64,000 bases of DNA, from the NCBI GenBank assembly GCA_029747585.1, contig JAPEVF010000156.1:22871-86870 (forward strand), read 5' to 3'. Source of the stretch: Pleurotus djamor (Eukaryota > Basidiomycota > Agaricomycetes > Agaricales > Pleurotaceae). This document shows positions 21,676-33,353 of the stretch, piece by piece. Under the pieces are notes generated by a model. It did no database searches. It had not been told where the DNA came from and saw only the letters and a program-made list of their open reading frames with translations. Position 1 is the stretch's first letter. Every line of letters begins with the position of its first letter. The translations under genes were made by a program, and so were the position numbers.

Positions 21676-22417
21676 CTACAAATACTTCATATAAAATCCT
21701 TCGAAGGTAGCCTCCGTACCCTCTGCGTTCTTCGGACCACAAACCATGATACCAACGCGCCAGGTCCCCGATGATTGTGATTGAGCGTCGAAGCCCTTCA
21801 CTTCTCTCATCATTTGAAGGTCAGGGGAGTCTGGATCAACGTGTGTCACTGGTTTATCGGCGAAGAAATGAAAGATCTGAAGTGTGGTGCCCAGGCGGAG
21901 AGCCTTGATGAGGACCCACTCAGTCGTCTTGGCAGGCTGAATGGACCAATCCGACCAGGGCGACGCAACAACGGTTCTAACGTCGAAAGAAAAGTGATAT
22001 TAGATTACTGTGGCTAAGTCCGAAGGTAAGCAAAATAGCTTACCCAACCCACTCGCTCCCTTTATCAACCTCTACGCCCATCTTGACCCACGATTCATCA
22101 GTTCCATCCGTGGTTCCGACGACGATCATCAGGCAACCCTGGTCATACTGAATGCTGCGACCTCCCCTCCACTCCCCTTTGATCCAAACGCCGGCTTCGA
22201 ACTCTTTCGTCGCGTCGACATCGATGGAGAGGAAGGCACCATTATGACGGTTCGCCGCATCCTCCCCTTTTCTCTTGGGGATGCGCCAGTAATCTGTCTC
22301 TGGCAGGGCTTGTATGGTTATGGTGTTGGGGGAGTGTACAACGATCTTCTTTGCGGGAGGGTCAATGCGAAATTGAGTGGCGTCGCTGAAATCGAGAGTC
22401 GTTGTGGAGGTCGTCAT
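21676..22417 (-). CDS. DUF1349 / concanavalin A-like protein
   Basis: Exons 22417-22044 and 21976-21676 are joined by a GTAAGC...CGTTAG intron (67 bp) and give 224 aa, the usual size for this family of small cytosolic beta-sandwich proteins. Family features include the FEAGVWIKGEW region, SIQYDQGCLMIVVG, the WVLIKALRLGTTLQIFHF segment, and a closing WRVGIMVCGPKNAEGTEATFEGF. The yeast relative was linked genetically to enolase regulation; the biochemical activity is unknown. Complete and without anomalies. Confidence 0.85.
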
Positions 22418-24083
22418 CGTTTGCAGTCAAGACGCGCTGATGCTCCGAAGTTTTCCCGTAGCTTTAAGTATTCGTTTAGAAGCCGATATCCACGGGAAAA
22501 TCATCATACAAATCGAACACCTGATGAGTAGACGCATGGTGTACTTCAAGGGGCCATGCGAAAAGAACCCGGGGACGATGCACAAGAGGGTATACAGTGA
22601 ACCCAACGATGGCTTCGATGGTCAAGCCACTAGGTCATCTGCGTAGGCTACTGGCTGTTTTCAAAGCGTAGCGCACTGAAATGTATATGAGTGGTCAGTG
22701 AAAGCAAGACACAGTAGGAGACATAACTCATTTATCCTTACCAACGGTCATCAATGCCGTCAGAAGTTACCGTCAGAATGCTGCGTTGATATGATTGCCC
22801 TTGTCGGTGCGATGCCCTCAGTCTCTGGAGTCATTATCGCCATGGGAAGTGTTGTTCACCCTACGTCCTACACAGCTGTATCGCCCTCCTCAAAGGGCTG
22901 GCCGCCGGGCGTAGCAATGGGATATCTGTTTAACGTTTAGCCCTTGCTTGCTTCGCTTTTAGCTTCCCATTCCAAGACTGGTGACGGGCGCAACCCAGCT
23001 GTACGAAAGTGGTTGAAATCGAGATCGGTGGGTCATCATTGTCTGTAAATGGATACTCCCTTTGTGACCAAAGGTCGTATTGAGGGCTCGCGTGGCGCAA
23101 TCGAGATAAAGTACAACTGCGGGAGCATTTTTAGCCGTACTGTGGGTAATCTGTTGCAGTGGCGATGGAGATTGATTCAGGGAGGTCCTGGATTGCAACG
23201 GATGGACTGGGGAGCTGAAGTTTGAACTAGTCAGTGCGATGTTGAAAAAAGCTTGCAGAAGCGGAGCAAGGGGGGCTTAACAGAGAATTGATCTGGGTGC
23301 AAAACAGCTTGAGGGATTTGAGTCCAAGGGGGAAAAGTGAGTCGACAAAGAAAAGCGTCTTCAAAGCTAGTTCAAATCACCACAAAATCACCAGTAGGAT
23401 TTGGCGGCACCAGTAAAGATATACTACGGGCGCTTCGAAGGCGCTTGAAGTATTCGCGGAGCTCGTGAGTGAAAACAAACATACCCGTATCTGGTTCTGA
23501 CTCTAACTCCACAAACGACCTTCCTCCTTGGGAATCTCGAGCATTTTACCTTGCCGCTCTCGCTCTCGCGCGTGGCGCATGAACGCTCCTCTTTCTCATG
23601 TCACAGCCCTCCCGCTTCCGAACCCGTCAATCGACAAGGATAGCGATGACGGTTGACCTGCATCTGACCGTGATGATATTTATCGTGTTATCATAGTGGC
23701 AGTACTTCAGGCGAGTTGGTAGTCACCAAATTCACCATAAATCTATATCTGAACCGAACTTCCCAAAGGATTGCTCATATATGGAACAAGAGGCACCTTT
23801 CTTCAACTTTTTGGTCCGAAATATGCCGTGTTCCTTACGTTCCTTCTTCTCAGTCCATATAAGGACCAGTATCATTGGACAACCCGAAGAAATGCCCACC
23901 TAATTCCTTCTAATAACACTTATCTATATCTCACTCTTTCAAGCTTGCAGGACAAGCAGAAAGAGTTGTTTCGACCTCGGTTCGAAGTACTTTCATAACG
24001 TGAGTAATACGCCTTGAATACGCCATCATCTTTTGTCGCTTTTTTGACGTGAAATAGTATACTGCGCGGGACTCGGAGCGTAC
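22418..24083. other. long intergenic region upstream of the HMG-box gene
   Basis: About 1.67 kb between two divergent genes. Only short unsupported frames occur. It probably contains the extended promoter and 5' UTR of the regulator. A TGACCGTGA half-site lies near 23666. No tRNA, repeat array or transposon end is seen. Confidence 0.5.
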
Positions 24084-25497
24084 ATGGACAACCAAGTCTT
24101 CGCGGAGACACTGACGCCGACCTCTTGGTGCCAGGTATCCGCCTCGCGATCGCCTTCAAAATCCCCGATGCCAGACGTGTCTCCTAATACTCTGGAGGAT
24201 GATACTGCGCTCTGGGAACCCACGACTTGGGATCCCAACGCGTCTTTACGTCCCCATCGCAAGAAGAAACCTGCAAACCATATACCCCGCCCTCCAAACG
24301 CCTTCATCCTCTTTCGCTCCTACTTCATCCGTTCCCAACATGTCTCCTCCATCGTGGAGCCCAATCATAGCACGCTATCTAAGATCATAGGGATGACATG
24401 GAAGGGATTGAGTGATGCTGAGAAGGAGGTCTGGTTTCGGAGGGCGAAGAAAGCTGGCGAAGATCATAAGAAGAAATGGCCAAAGTACACTTTCAGACCC
24501 ATTCACGGTGCGAAGAAGAGCGATACCAAGTCGTCTTCGCTCAATTCGAGGGTGGCCGCTCCTCCTGTGGCGCCCGGAAACGGCGGCGGAGGTCGACGAA
24601 TAAGGGAGGTAGAGCCCACCGACGACGCCCGCTGTAAGAAGATCGCGAATTTGCTTTCTTCTGGCCTGCGCGGCGCCGATCTTGACGATGCGATCAGGGA
24701 CTTTGACCAAAACCATGTTCCACCGGTCGTTACGAGATTTGAGGCACCTTTGACTGCGGAGGAGTATGCCAATAACACGAGGAAGGTCAAGTCCACGAGC
24801 CCCGCGCCTACATCCTCCCAAACAGCTACAGCAGCCTCGATAAGCACGCCATGCTTACCTCTCAGAGCGCTGAGTCTTCGTGTGAGTTATGCTATCCTCG
24901 GTTTCTTACAATCGACTTATGACCCTACCTCAGACCTCAAGTCCGGACCAAGCTATCTCTACATTCTCTTCATCGTCACTGGCGTGCCCCCCTCAGGAAG
25001 ATATCCTTCGATCGGACTGGGTGGATAATCCTCACCACAATTGGTTAGCAATGCCAACACCGAGAAGAACACTCTCCCTTGACCACCTTTGTGTACCATC
25101 TCATTCTCATGACGCGTCGCATCCAAGTTCACCCTTGTCTGCGACATCGTTGTCTTCTTCGCCTTCGAGTGCAAGCTCCTTTGAGCTGACCCCTTCTTCG
25201 CCTGCGCATTATGTGGGTCTACCTCCTCTCAGTTACTCCGAGCGCCAACACCCCGGGGATTGGCAAGTGACTCTGCCCCAACCTGCAGTTGCTGACCAAT
25301 CATACGCTCGATACCTACCATACGAGTCAAATCCAGGTGGACTCGCTGTCTCGCCAGATCATCCTGATCACCCACAGTGGTATTTCCCCGCCACACAAGA
25401 GCCTCCTCTGGCAGAGCGCTACGGATATTCTTATGGATGTCCTCCCTCATATGTTGAAATGGGCGCCGTGTTCCCTGGCTGGAGCTCCGGAGAATGA
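24084..25497 (+). CDS. HMG-box transcription factor
   Basis: Exons 24084-24881 and 24934-25497 (453 aa) are joined by a 52 bp GTGAGT...CTCAG intron in phase 0. An HMG box of the MATA/SOX-like type occupies residues 67-137: IPRPPNAFILFRSYF, the central GMTWKGLSDAEKEVWFRRAKKA, and the closing HKKKWPKYTFRP. Such boxes bind the minor groove and bend DNA. The rest is low complexity: a Gly/Arg patch, then a Ser/Thr/Pro-rich second half with Tyr-rich segments, typical of activation regions. It may control morphogenesis or mating, as related fungal HMG factors do, but the target cannot be read from the sequence. The long upstream region fits a regulatory gene. Confidence 0.88.
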
Positions 25498-25748
25498 TCG
25501 TATTGTCTAATTCCAAAATTTCGGACTGATGGACATTTCACTTTTGTTCTTATTTTCATTGTTCTTGACTAGTACATTTTTATCTCTCTCTTCAACTAAC
25601 TGTATCCCTTCGCTTCGCTCGAATTGATGTATCAAATAGGTGGATGTTTGTAGCCTACGAGTTTTATTCGTTTATGTGACAAGTTCATATGCTTAAATAG
25701 GCTCGAATTCCAGCCTCTATGACGGGAGGATGGCAGTCGATCCTCTGC

Positions 25749-26994
25749 TTAAATGAACTTGAAATCCAAGGAAGCAAAAATTGCAAACTCAGACAATATG
25801 CCTCGACCCCGGATCGAACGAGGGATCTTCGCATTACGAGTGCGACGCTTTACCACTGAGCCACCGAGGCATGAAAAGGTATCCGGCAAGTACATGGTTG
25901 AACGGTTTACTCACCTTGGACGAAACTCTTTTCACGAACTTGACGATCTCATCAACAGTACCACTCTCGTTATCTTCAAAGACAGCATGACCCCCTTCAA
26001 TCTGTACATACTCCAGCTTCTTGATGAGGGGTCTGAAGAAGTCCACGATCGGTTGAGGCTTGACATTCTGATCATCCTTTCCGAAGAGCATCTTCATCTT
26101 CAACTCTCCACTCCGCCCAACTTCCTCCAGCCTCGCTCGACTTTGTTCCCTCCACGGGGTAAGCAGGCCTAAAGTATCGGGAATTTGGAGGAAGGTCTGA
26201 CCGATATATTGCATGCGGACGCTGAAGGGGATCTTGGAAGGGTGGAGAAAGAGGTTGTTCACCCAATGTTGGTGGACGAGGATTGCGTCTGTGACGTTGG
26301 TGTTCTGGAAAAAGTCGCCCGCGTTCCCGTTCGGTCCTACGAAGAGAGGCGCGAGTTCAGGGCCATACGCTGGTCCGCCGCCGATGGTAATAGCGCCGAG
26401 AATAGGTAACGGGTTGAAGGCGTGGGCGATGTCGGCGATGATAGCAGCTAAGAAAAACTTAGAACCACGATTGGCAAGGAAGGGTAGGTGTTCTTACCCG
26501 AGAGACTCCTACAGTAACGTCAATGATCAGGTTTGGCGGTTTATGACACAGGACGTACCATCCGACGAAGACAGGCTTCTTGAGGTTAAATCCTTTCACG
26601 ACGGTATCGAAGTCAGCGGCCATTAATTCCTGCGTGTACGCTTCTGGTTGAGTTGGCTTATCGCTCCGCCCGAAATTCCTCATATCATATCGAACCTGGG
26701 GAATCGGTCGGGGGTCAGTACAACGATGGAGAAATGATTGAATGACGTTCATACCAGATAAAAGTCATTTTTCAGCCTTGGGTGCTCGAACAGTCTATCG
26801 TAGACTATTCCACTCAGCAAGCCGCCATGAACAAATACAATGCTCTGCTTCATGGGGTTGCCAGTAGCGTCAGCATAGATCTTGGTACCGTCAGTTGATG
26901 TGAGGATCTTGACGGTCGTACCGGAGTGCGGATGAGCGCTGACTGTCGAGAGCGATAGGAGGGTGACTGAGAGGAATAAGAGAGGCAGAAACAT
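25749..26994 (-). CDS. secreted alpha/beta hydrolase
   Basis: Exons are 26994-26755, 26695-26559, 26508-26498 (11 bp), 26447-25915 and a proposed 9 bp last exon 25757-25749. The first 307 codons are firm. It starts with a signal peptide (MFLPLLFLSVTLLSLSTVSA). The alpha/beta-hydrolase core follows: VFVHGG (oxyanion loop), VRYDMRNFGRSD, the nucleophile elbow GWSLS, an Asp in MLFGKDDQNV and a His in EGGHAVFED. The elbow reads G-x-S-x-S where G-x-S-x-G is usual, and it spans the 11 bp exon, so that junction deserves checking. After AAG at 25915 a GTGAGT donor starts a 157 bp intron that holds the tRNA-Thr gene. If unspliced, the frame runs 29 more codons into the tRNA. The substrate is unknown; esterase-like activity is likely. 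Confidence 0.78.
25799..25870 (-). tRNA. tRNA-Thr (anticodon CGT)
   Basis: The reverse strand folds as a cloverleaf. The acceptor pairs GCCTCGG with TCGAGGC, followed by discriminator A. The D-arm contains GCTCAGTGGTAAAGC. The anticodon stem TCGCA/TGCGA has loop CTCGTAA. The T stem CCTCG/CGGGG has loop TTCGATC. There is no intron. A T-run downstream on the same strand (AAAAA at about 25779-25783 on the plus strand) can serve as Pol III terminator. It lies within the last predicted intron of the alpha/beta hydrolase gene, on the same strand. Confidence 0.93.
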
Positions 26995-28171
26995 GGTTAT
27001 TCGCTCAAGTCACGATGGAAGTGCGACTGGAGGTTGTAGCACAGGTATGTAGATCGTGGGCTTTTATATTCCGTCCTCAACATTTCGTCAGAACTTCTAT
27101 AGCGACTGAAGCATCGCGTTTGGAGATAGGACCGTTCGGAGAAGTTCGACGTTACCAGCGCTGCTTGCGCCACACGGTCCCATTAGCGTTTTGATTGACG
27201 GAGGGATCATCGTCAGGAACGGTGAGCGGGAACAATAATACGACGAAGCCCCAAAGGAGACTGCGAAACGTCCAAGAACACGTTCGCCGTATCAGACCGA
27301 GATACTGATAGAGTTGGTCGGTTCAGAATGACGAACCACGGCGGAATGGTAAGCGGCGCCACCAGGCACCACGGTGAGGCTCCCAGTCTTCCAAAGAGAA
27401 AGTAGTCTTATTTCCAGAAGGAGGATTTCCGACTACGAAGCGAGAGGAGAGATCCTATACTTTGAGAGCGAGCAGCCCGCACGGTGGCTTGACTGTTTGA
27501 TATCGGGGAAAACTTCCTAGATGGAGATGGGACCTACGAACTAGAGCAGGGGTAAGCCTGCACATCAAAAGATGGAAATTGCATTGCTTAGACTTTGTAG
27601 CCTTTGAGCCATCTAACCGATGAGAGATGTGATGATGGGGTCGATGAAGGGCCTCCACAGAAGGATAAGCTGAGGCTTGTGGGTGTGGATGATGGAGGCC
27701 GTTTAGAATGTTCTTCGCGACCAAAGCAGGGCCGAGAATAGAGTATGAGAGTACACTCTAGACTCCGTAAGTTAGAGTGATGTTCAGAGACAAGGCAGTC
27801 GAATGTTAGCCTTGGGTAGGTCACGACGCGTGCGTGTGGGTATCTCTCCAGTGGCCACGCCGTCGAGACCAATGAGGCTGTCAAAAGGGTTTGCTTGAGC
27901 TTGAAAACGTGAGGCACCGCGCATTGACTGAGTTTTGTGCGACTTGTGTTTGCATTGACGAGGTCAAAGCAGGGTGGCGTACGCGCATTGTCGCGTCAGT
28001 GGCACGAGGATGGCAAAGCGGGGTCTTCACGTGGACGCGTATAAAGGGGCGATGGTCTACATCTTCCTCTTCATCCCAGTTCCTCCAATTCCTAGTCTTC
28101 GGCCGCATACCACCAGCACCAAATTTCTTTCATACCTCTCACAACCATTTCTTCTTCGGTCAACAACCAAG
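26995..28171. other. intergenic, divergent promoters
   Basis: About 1.18 kb between the hydrolase (minus) and a basic unknown protein (plus). I see no supported gene, RNA or repeat. Confidence 0.45.
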
Positions 28172-29013
28172 ATGAAGAGAACTAGATCGACCGTCGATAC
28201 CTCTGCCACAGGTATGTAGAATTATTCGTCGGGTGGGAGATTGAGAGCTGAGCACAGTTACTTTATGTAGGTGGCACGGTCGCGTCAGAAGGACACAGCA
28301 GGACCATGGAGGGTCGGGGAGGCAAAGTACGGAAGGAGATCGGTATGGAAGACGTCACTGTTCCTCAGCAACTGGATCTCTCCCGCGGAGGGAACGAGCG
28401 CGGGGGTCCTTCAAATGAAGGCTACAGTGTTATCAGTACTTCCGTCGGGTTCCCTGGCAAATCTAGAGACCAGACCCCTGCCGCCGAACCCATTTCGACT
28501 TCGCCACGGACAGTCTTCACCGGCGTCGACGTCAAGGAGCAGTGCGCAGTGGTGATTCTGCTCAATCTTCAATACCCTACGAACTTCGAGACGGGGGAAG
28601 GAATATGGCGGCCAGATTTGATCGCTGAACGGGGAAGCACGACGGAGATACCGACCTGGAAGAAAGACCCCAAGCGATCGGGCAAAGTGAGGGTAGCTGG
28701 GGGCCTTGGAGAAGACGAGGCCAGCAAGAAGCAAGCTTCGAAGAGAGGGCGACCGATGAAGCGAATGCCGAAGGATACCATGTCCAAGGAGGGAGCGATG
28801 TCAGAGAAAGAAAATGTCGGCGAGACCGTGGGAGATGGATTGGTAGCTGCAGCAACCGGCGAAGAGGTCGAGAAGGCATATTTTTTGCCAAAGGTCACTT
28901 CGATGCAAGCGATGCAAGATATGAGCATGAAACATTCCGCCACGGCGAGCGTTCAGGAGACTGGGAGTCACTATAACACTCGGAGCAGGAAAGCGTCTAC
29001 GAGGTTACTGTAA
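28172..29013 (+). CDS. basic, charged protein of unknown function
   Basis: Exons 28172-28211 and 28271-29013 are joined by a GTATGT...TGTAG intron of 59 bp (260 aa). The N-terminal MKRTRS and several Lys/Arg clusters (KKQASKRGRPMKRMPK) suggest a nuclear protein. The middle contains a short non-polar stretch (VKEQCAVVILLNLQYPTNF). The C-terminus ends HYNTRSRKASTRLL. No known domain is recognised. The frame is clean and the upstream sequence contains a plausible start context (CCAAGATGAAG). Confidence 0.6.
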
Positions 29014-29016
29014 GAT

Positions 29017-29757
29017 TTATGGAATGACGATAGAGTAGCAAGACGGACCTTTGAGATATTGCTTCGTGTACTCATCTTTGAAATATTTAATCGTATTCAT
29101 GAACTTTTCATCAATGACTAGGAGATATTCAGGCCCTTCGTCTGGTTGTCGTCTGGTCACTATGACGGCAAGATGTTTACGGTCTACCCATGCTGGTGAT
29201 CCCGTATAGACATGGCAGCTTATCAGCTCTGCAAGACAAGTCACGTAACAACTCGCAAATTGCATCAGGTAAAGCGATAGAATTGGATGTGGAAGGAGAG
29301 AAACTTGGCGGAAAAGTATCGGATGGAAATAAATACCCCTGTCATAGTCAGGTGATGCAGTTTCGTCCGAAACCCCGACGGCTGTCTTGCCCAAACTTCC
29401 ATGCGCGAGTAGTCACGTCGTCGTCCTTTGCTGGCCATCTGGCGCTTGTGTATCTCAAATGTACCCTACCAGCAGGGTCTCAAGAGAACCAAACGATATT
29501 CATCGTCAGATTTCGCCTGGCCCCGGGCTCTGGTCATCATTTCAAGGATACTCTCTTCCTGTCAGATTCTTGTGCAACGCGCCGTCAAGTTCACATACTT
29601 CTCCTATGACACTCATCTTACGAATTGCTATGAAATGATTGTCCGTCCATACTCCAGAGACTTGTCCTCCGAGGCCGTGTACAACATCTTTATATGATGG
29701 ACAGATCTTCTGGAATCCTATGCCGCTTCGGACATCCCCGTTGCTCTGACGGGTCAT
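29017..29757 (-). CDS. unknown protein, exon structure unresolved
   Basis: Two segments look coding. A first exon begins at 29757 (MTRQSNGDVRSGIGFQ) and reads to a GTAAGA donor near 29632. A last exon from about 29229 to 29017 starts after a CTTGCAG acceptor and encodes SCHVYTGSPAWVDRKHLAVI through an acidic-basic tail ending SCYSIVIP. The connection between them (29230-29630) could not be resolved. I do not recognise the family. It starts only 16 bp from the divergent gene at 29773. Confidence 0.35.
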
Positions 29758-29772
29758 AGGGCCAGTCTCATT

Positions 29773-31614
29773 ATGTCCGCGCTACTACTACGTTCCTCCA
29801 CCTCCACTGCCAACAACGACATGGACCCCCTTTCCGTGGCAGCATCCATCGTGGCGTTCTTGGACGCCGGAGCAAAGCTCAAGCTATCATTGAGCAAGGT
29901 GAGTGTTCTCAGATCAGTTTGTGAAATTGAAGCTGATGCTCCTCTCCAAGGTCCCGGGAAATAGAGCTTATGCACAATCCCTAGCTCGCGACGTGTTTGA
30001 TACACTGTTATCCTTGAATGCGCTATACGAGATGAATAAGGGTTTCCTCAACACAAACCCAGAAATCGCCCCGCTGCGGGTTTCCCTTCAAATATTAGCG
30101 AGGTATGTAGTGGACGAACTACCCTGTAACTATCCTCACGCCGAAATTTAATGTCTCTCGTAGTGACCTTGAACGTGCGAGGGTTCGCTTCGAGGCTTAC
30201 GCAGCATATGGAATGAACACTGGAAGCAGGATGAACCAAATCGTCGCTAAATTCAAGGCTTGGCTCCTGGCCGATAGTATTGAAGCTGAGCTCTCCCAAC
30301 TACGAGAGAGTATCCAGAAGTTGATTACCCAGTTTCACGTATGGTTTTTTTTTATTCTGATTGACGTCACAAGCTTGATCCTCAAGTTTTCCCTAGATCT
30401 TGGTCTCCATTCGAAGTGAAATAGCCATCGCAAGGCTTGAACACGCCAACCTCCAGATGGTCGAAGATCGACGAGCCCGAATTTTACAATTCGACACGCT
30501 TTTCTCTCAGATTACACATCAAGCGTATATGTCATTATTCGTGAGTTTATCCTAGTTGACTATTCTTCCTCTAAAATAATTTACGCTCCCCCTTCAGAAC
30601 CAGTCGCCACTCAGCCTCATAGAGATCCAATACATCGACTTCAAGGCTCGGAATGTCATCGCACCCCTTGAGACACCATCTCTTTTGGTATCATTTTCTG
30701 ACGAAGATGACGATATCAGTATGAGAAAGGTCACTTGTTACTATCGAGACTCTGCCCCTGCCCCCACAAGATCAATGATGGCCACACTCCTATGTGATCT
30801 TGCAACGGTCCAGCATCATATCCATGCGAAGAACGTATCCCACATCGCTCGGGGTATCGCAGCCATCGTGATGCGGCTTGTGTCCACGCTTCATGTGTGC
30901 CGGTGCTTCGAACTCAGCAAACAGTTGCTCAACGTTGCCGAAAAGGTTCTCCGCCGTGCTCTACAGGACCCAAACCTAGTTCAAGGCAGCGAAAATAACC
31001 TGTATTATTGGCTATCATCGGCTATCATCGCCAAGTTACACTTCGTGCTCCCTCAAGAAGAACGTGTTGGGCTAGCACGCGAGGCTATACATCTTTGTCG
31101 CATGCACTTGGCCTCCTCGACTTCTCGATGTTCCATTTTATATCGCCGGATTCGTTCTAATTTCATAATCAACCAATGCGGACACTTGATCAACTCGAAT
31201 GAAGTCTACGCAACTCCGGGGGAAGCCGTGGCAACCTATTTGGACGCCCTTAAGCTCCTCTCCTTGGATGAATGGCCTAACCTTGATGAACGTTCAGCGG
31301 GGTGGTCAGTATTTCATCCATACGCTCTCCAATGCTATATACGCACATTGTTCCTCCTATCGAACTCTTATGGGCTCAACGGCGAATATACCCGAGCGTA
31401 TTACACGGGGAGGGACTGCATCGCGGCAATGGACAAGCTTTCGAGCTGTCATTTTCGTCCGCCGCGAAACTTCAGTTTCTTCTCCGTGGAACGCCTTCAG
31501 TTGGAGCAAGGATTTTGCTCGATGACGAGTATAGTCCGCGGCCCATACTTCGTCCACGGCGGAGGAGAATCAAACGAAGAAGAGGGACTGGTGCAATGGG
31601 GAGAGGCCCTGTAG
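29773..31614 (+). CDS. alpha-helical protein with STAND-type fungal N-terminus
   Basis: Five exons: 29773-29898, 29951-30102, 30164-30338, 30397-30540 and 30598-31614. They are in frame and give 521 aa from the preferred ATG at 29821, or 537 from 29773. The opening DPLSVAASIVAFLDAGAKLKL matches the N-terminal helices common in fungal STAND/NLR-like proteins. No NACHT or NB-ARC nucleotide-binding motifs follow. Instead a helical region leads into a long C-terminal part rich in paired helices (LNVAEKVLRRAL, GLAREAIHLCRMHLA, EAVATYLDALKLLS, TRAYYTGRDCIAAM) that resembles TPR-like repeats. It may be a truncated or adaptor-type member of that immune-like class. Function is not established. Confidence 0.65.
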
Positions 31615-31715
31615 ACTCGTTTCCTCCCACTTTGATAGACTGAGGAGCCGAAGATAGTCGGGTAATCGATTGAGGCTGTGAAAGCCATGATGTACTCTAC
31701 ATGGTCGAAGATACC

Positions 31716-33353
31716 CTATACCCTCTGCTCAACACTAACTCCAGCAAATTCCAAGCGGCTAAGGGTTTCCATCCAGGTGGTATGTGTTCCGTCAGCCGCT
31801 CTCAAATTCATCGTAATTCGATTGACCATGATAGCTGTGAGGCTGATTTCCCAGTTAGATTAGTTAGAATATGGTCGAAAGGCAGCGGTGCGGGACGTAC
31901 ATCATGGCCGGACTTAGGTGGATCGCAACAAAGGGAAAGGGATTAGTAATTGTCAATCGAGTGAGCAGAAGAACCATACTAGTCGTGTGTAAATTGAATC
32001 GCTGGCCGATTCTAGATGTCATATGTGAGACTCGACGTTCAGAGGGGTTTTCAATCGCGAATGATGCTCACCCGGGTGAAGAAGATGAGGAGAAGCCAGA
32101 CGAAGTTAGACGAGAACACTACAAAGAAGTAGATGGTCCCATCTCGTTTGATGACTTTGAATAGCTTCCCCAGGTAGAAGTCACCGCCGATAGCTTGAGT
32201 GCTAGCAGAGAGAATGACGACGAACGCTATGACATCCAAGGCTAATCCCAGGGACAAGAAGGATATCAACGCTGGCGTTCTAAAGGTTTCTGATGCTAAG
32301 CCAAGTCCACTTCAAGTGATGGACTAAGCGCACGTACGTCGATGAGAAAAATGTAAAGCGTAGGACGCAGGCTAGGACGAAGTTTCAGTTCTCACAGATT
32401 CATGGCCATGGTTTCCTTTCATGACGTACCGTGAACTGCGCCCGATACTGCGACTAGTGGCGCTTCTGGGCCCTTGTAGGCAAGAACTTCATATAAGGTA
32501 TGACCCACAATCGCGCCCTGCGCAGCAATGAGGAGGCCACACACTCCCAGGATGACTTTGTTGCACTTCATAAGGGCGTAAACACTAGAGTATAGCCAGT
32601 GAGATCAAGCGTCATGAGACTGTATTCGAGGATCACATACCGTAAGAATAAAATCATTTCAGCAGTACACGTCACACATATTTTCCCAACAATTTGTATT
32701 GTTGCGGAAGGCTTGCAGCTAGAATTCCAGTGAATTTTGCGGCGAGGCATCAGGCGACAAGTCTCGACGTACGACTAGAATGGGAGGCGGTGGTAAGGTT
32801 GAAAGTTGAAAGTTGAAAGTGTGTAGGAGGTGATCAGTACTCACAGAGGAAGGGTCAAGTTGAGCTGTCGAGGGGTCAGAGCGAGGAGTCAGATATTGAG
32901 CGAAAGACGAACCAATGACGGTGGCGACGACAACACAGAAAGGATAATATCGGTTCTGGTGTAGACGCAGCATCAAGAAAGGCGGCGCTTGACAGACCCA
33001 TGGCTGGAAACGAACCACAATAAACAGCCAGAAGACTGACATAAGGTGTTAGCCTGATGAAGAATTCCGTGTCAAATGAGATGCGTACCGAAGGACTTTC
33101 TACGACTCCAGAGATACTTAACCTCAGCCCCGAGGGTGAGAGTGTAATCATACACCCAGAGGGCAGAAGTAGCGACCCAATAAAGCTAGAGGGGCGTCAG
33201 GTGCGTCCTCGCACACTCGAACGAGTATGTGTTGGTGTTCTCACTCCCATTGCCCACCTTGAAGTGCATAAGCTGGTTTGCGAACGGTGACTGGATGATT
33301 ACTTACACGTCGAATTGAAAAGAGAGATCTGAAAAGTCTAAGGCACCGTCCAT
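31716..33353 (-). CDS. multi-pass membrane protein, DUF6533-like
   Basis: Recognisable segments in order: LYWVATSALWVYDYTLTL with EVKYLW (after a CTCTAG acceptor near 33210); VFWLFIVVRFQPWVCQAPPFL; KICVTCTAEMILFLR joined to VYALMKCNKVILG; ISFLSLGLALDVIAFVVIL; KRDGTIYFFVVFSSNFVWLLLIFF; and a closing NRITMNLRA segment ending at a TAG at 31716. The N-terminal YDY-TL-EV block and the KRDGTIYF-SSN block are typical of the large DUF6533 family of seven-helix basidiomycete proteins, whose function is unknown. Introns are numerous. The first exon (proposed MDGALDFSDLSFQFD, start 33353) and the splice before the last exon are uncertain. Confidence 0.6.
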
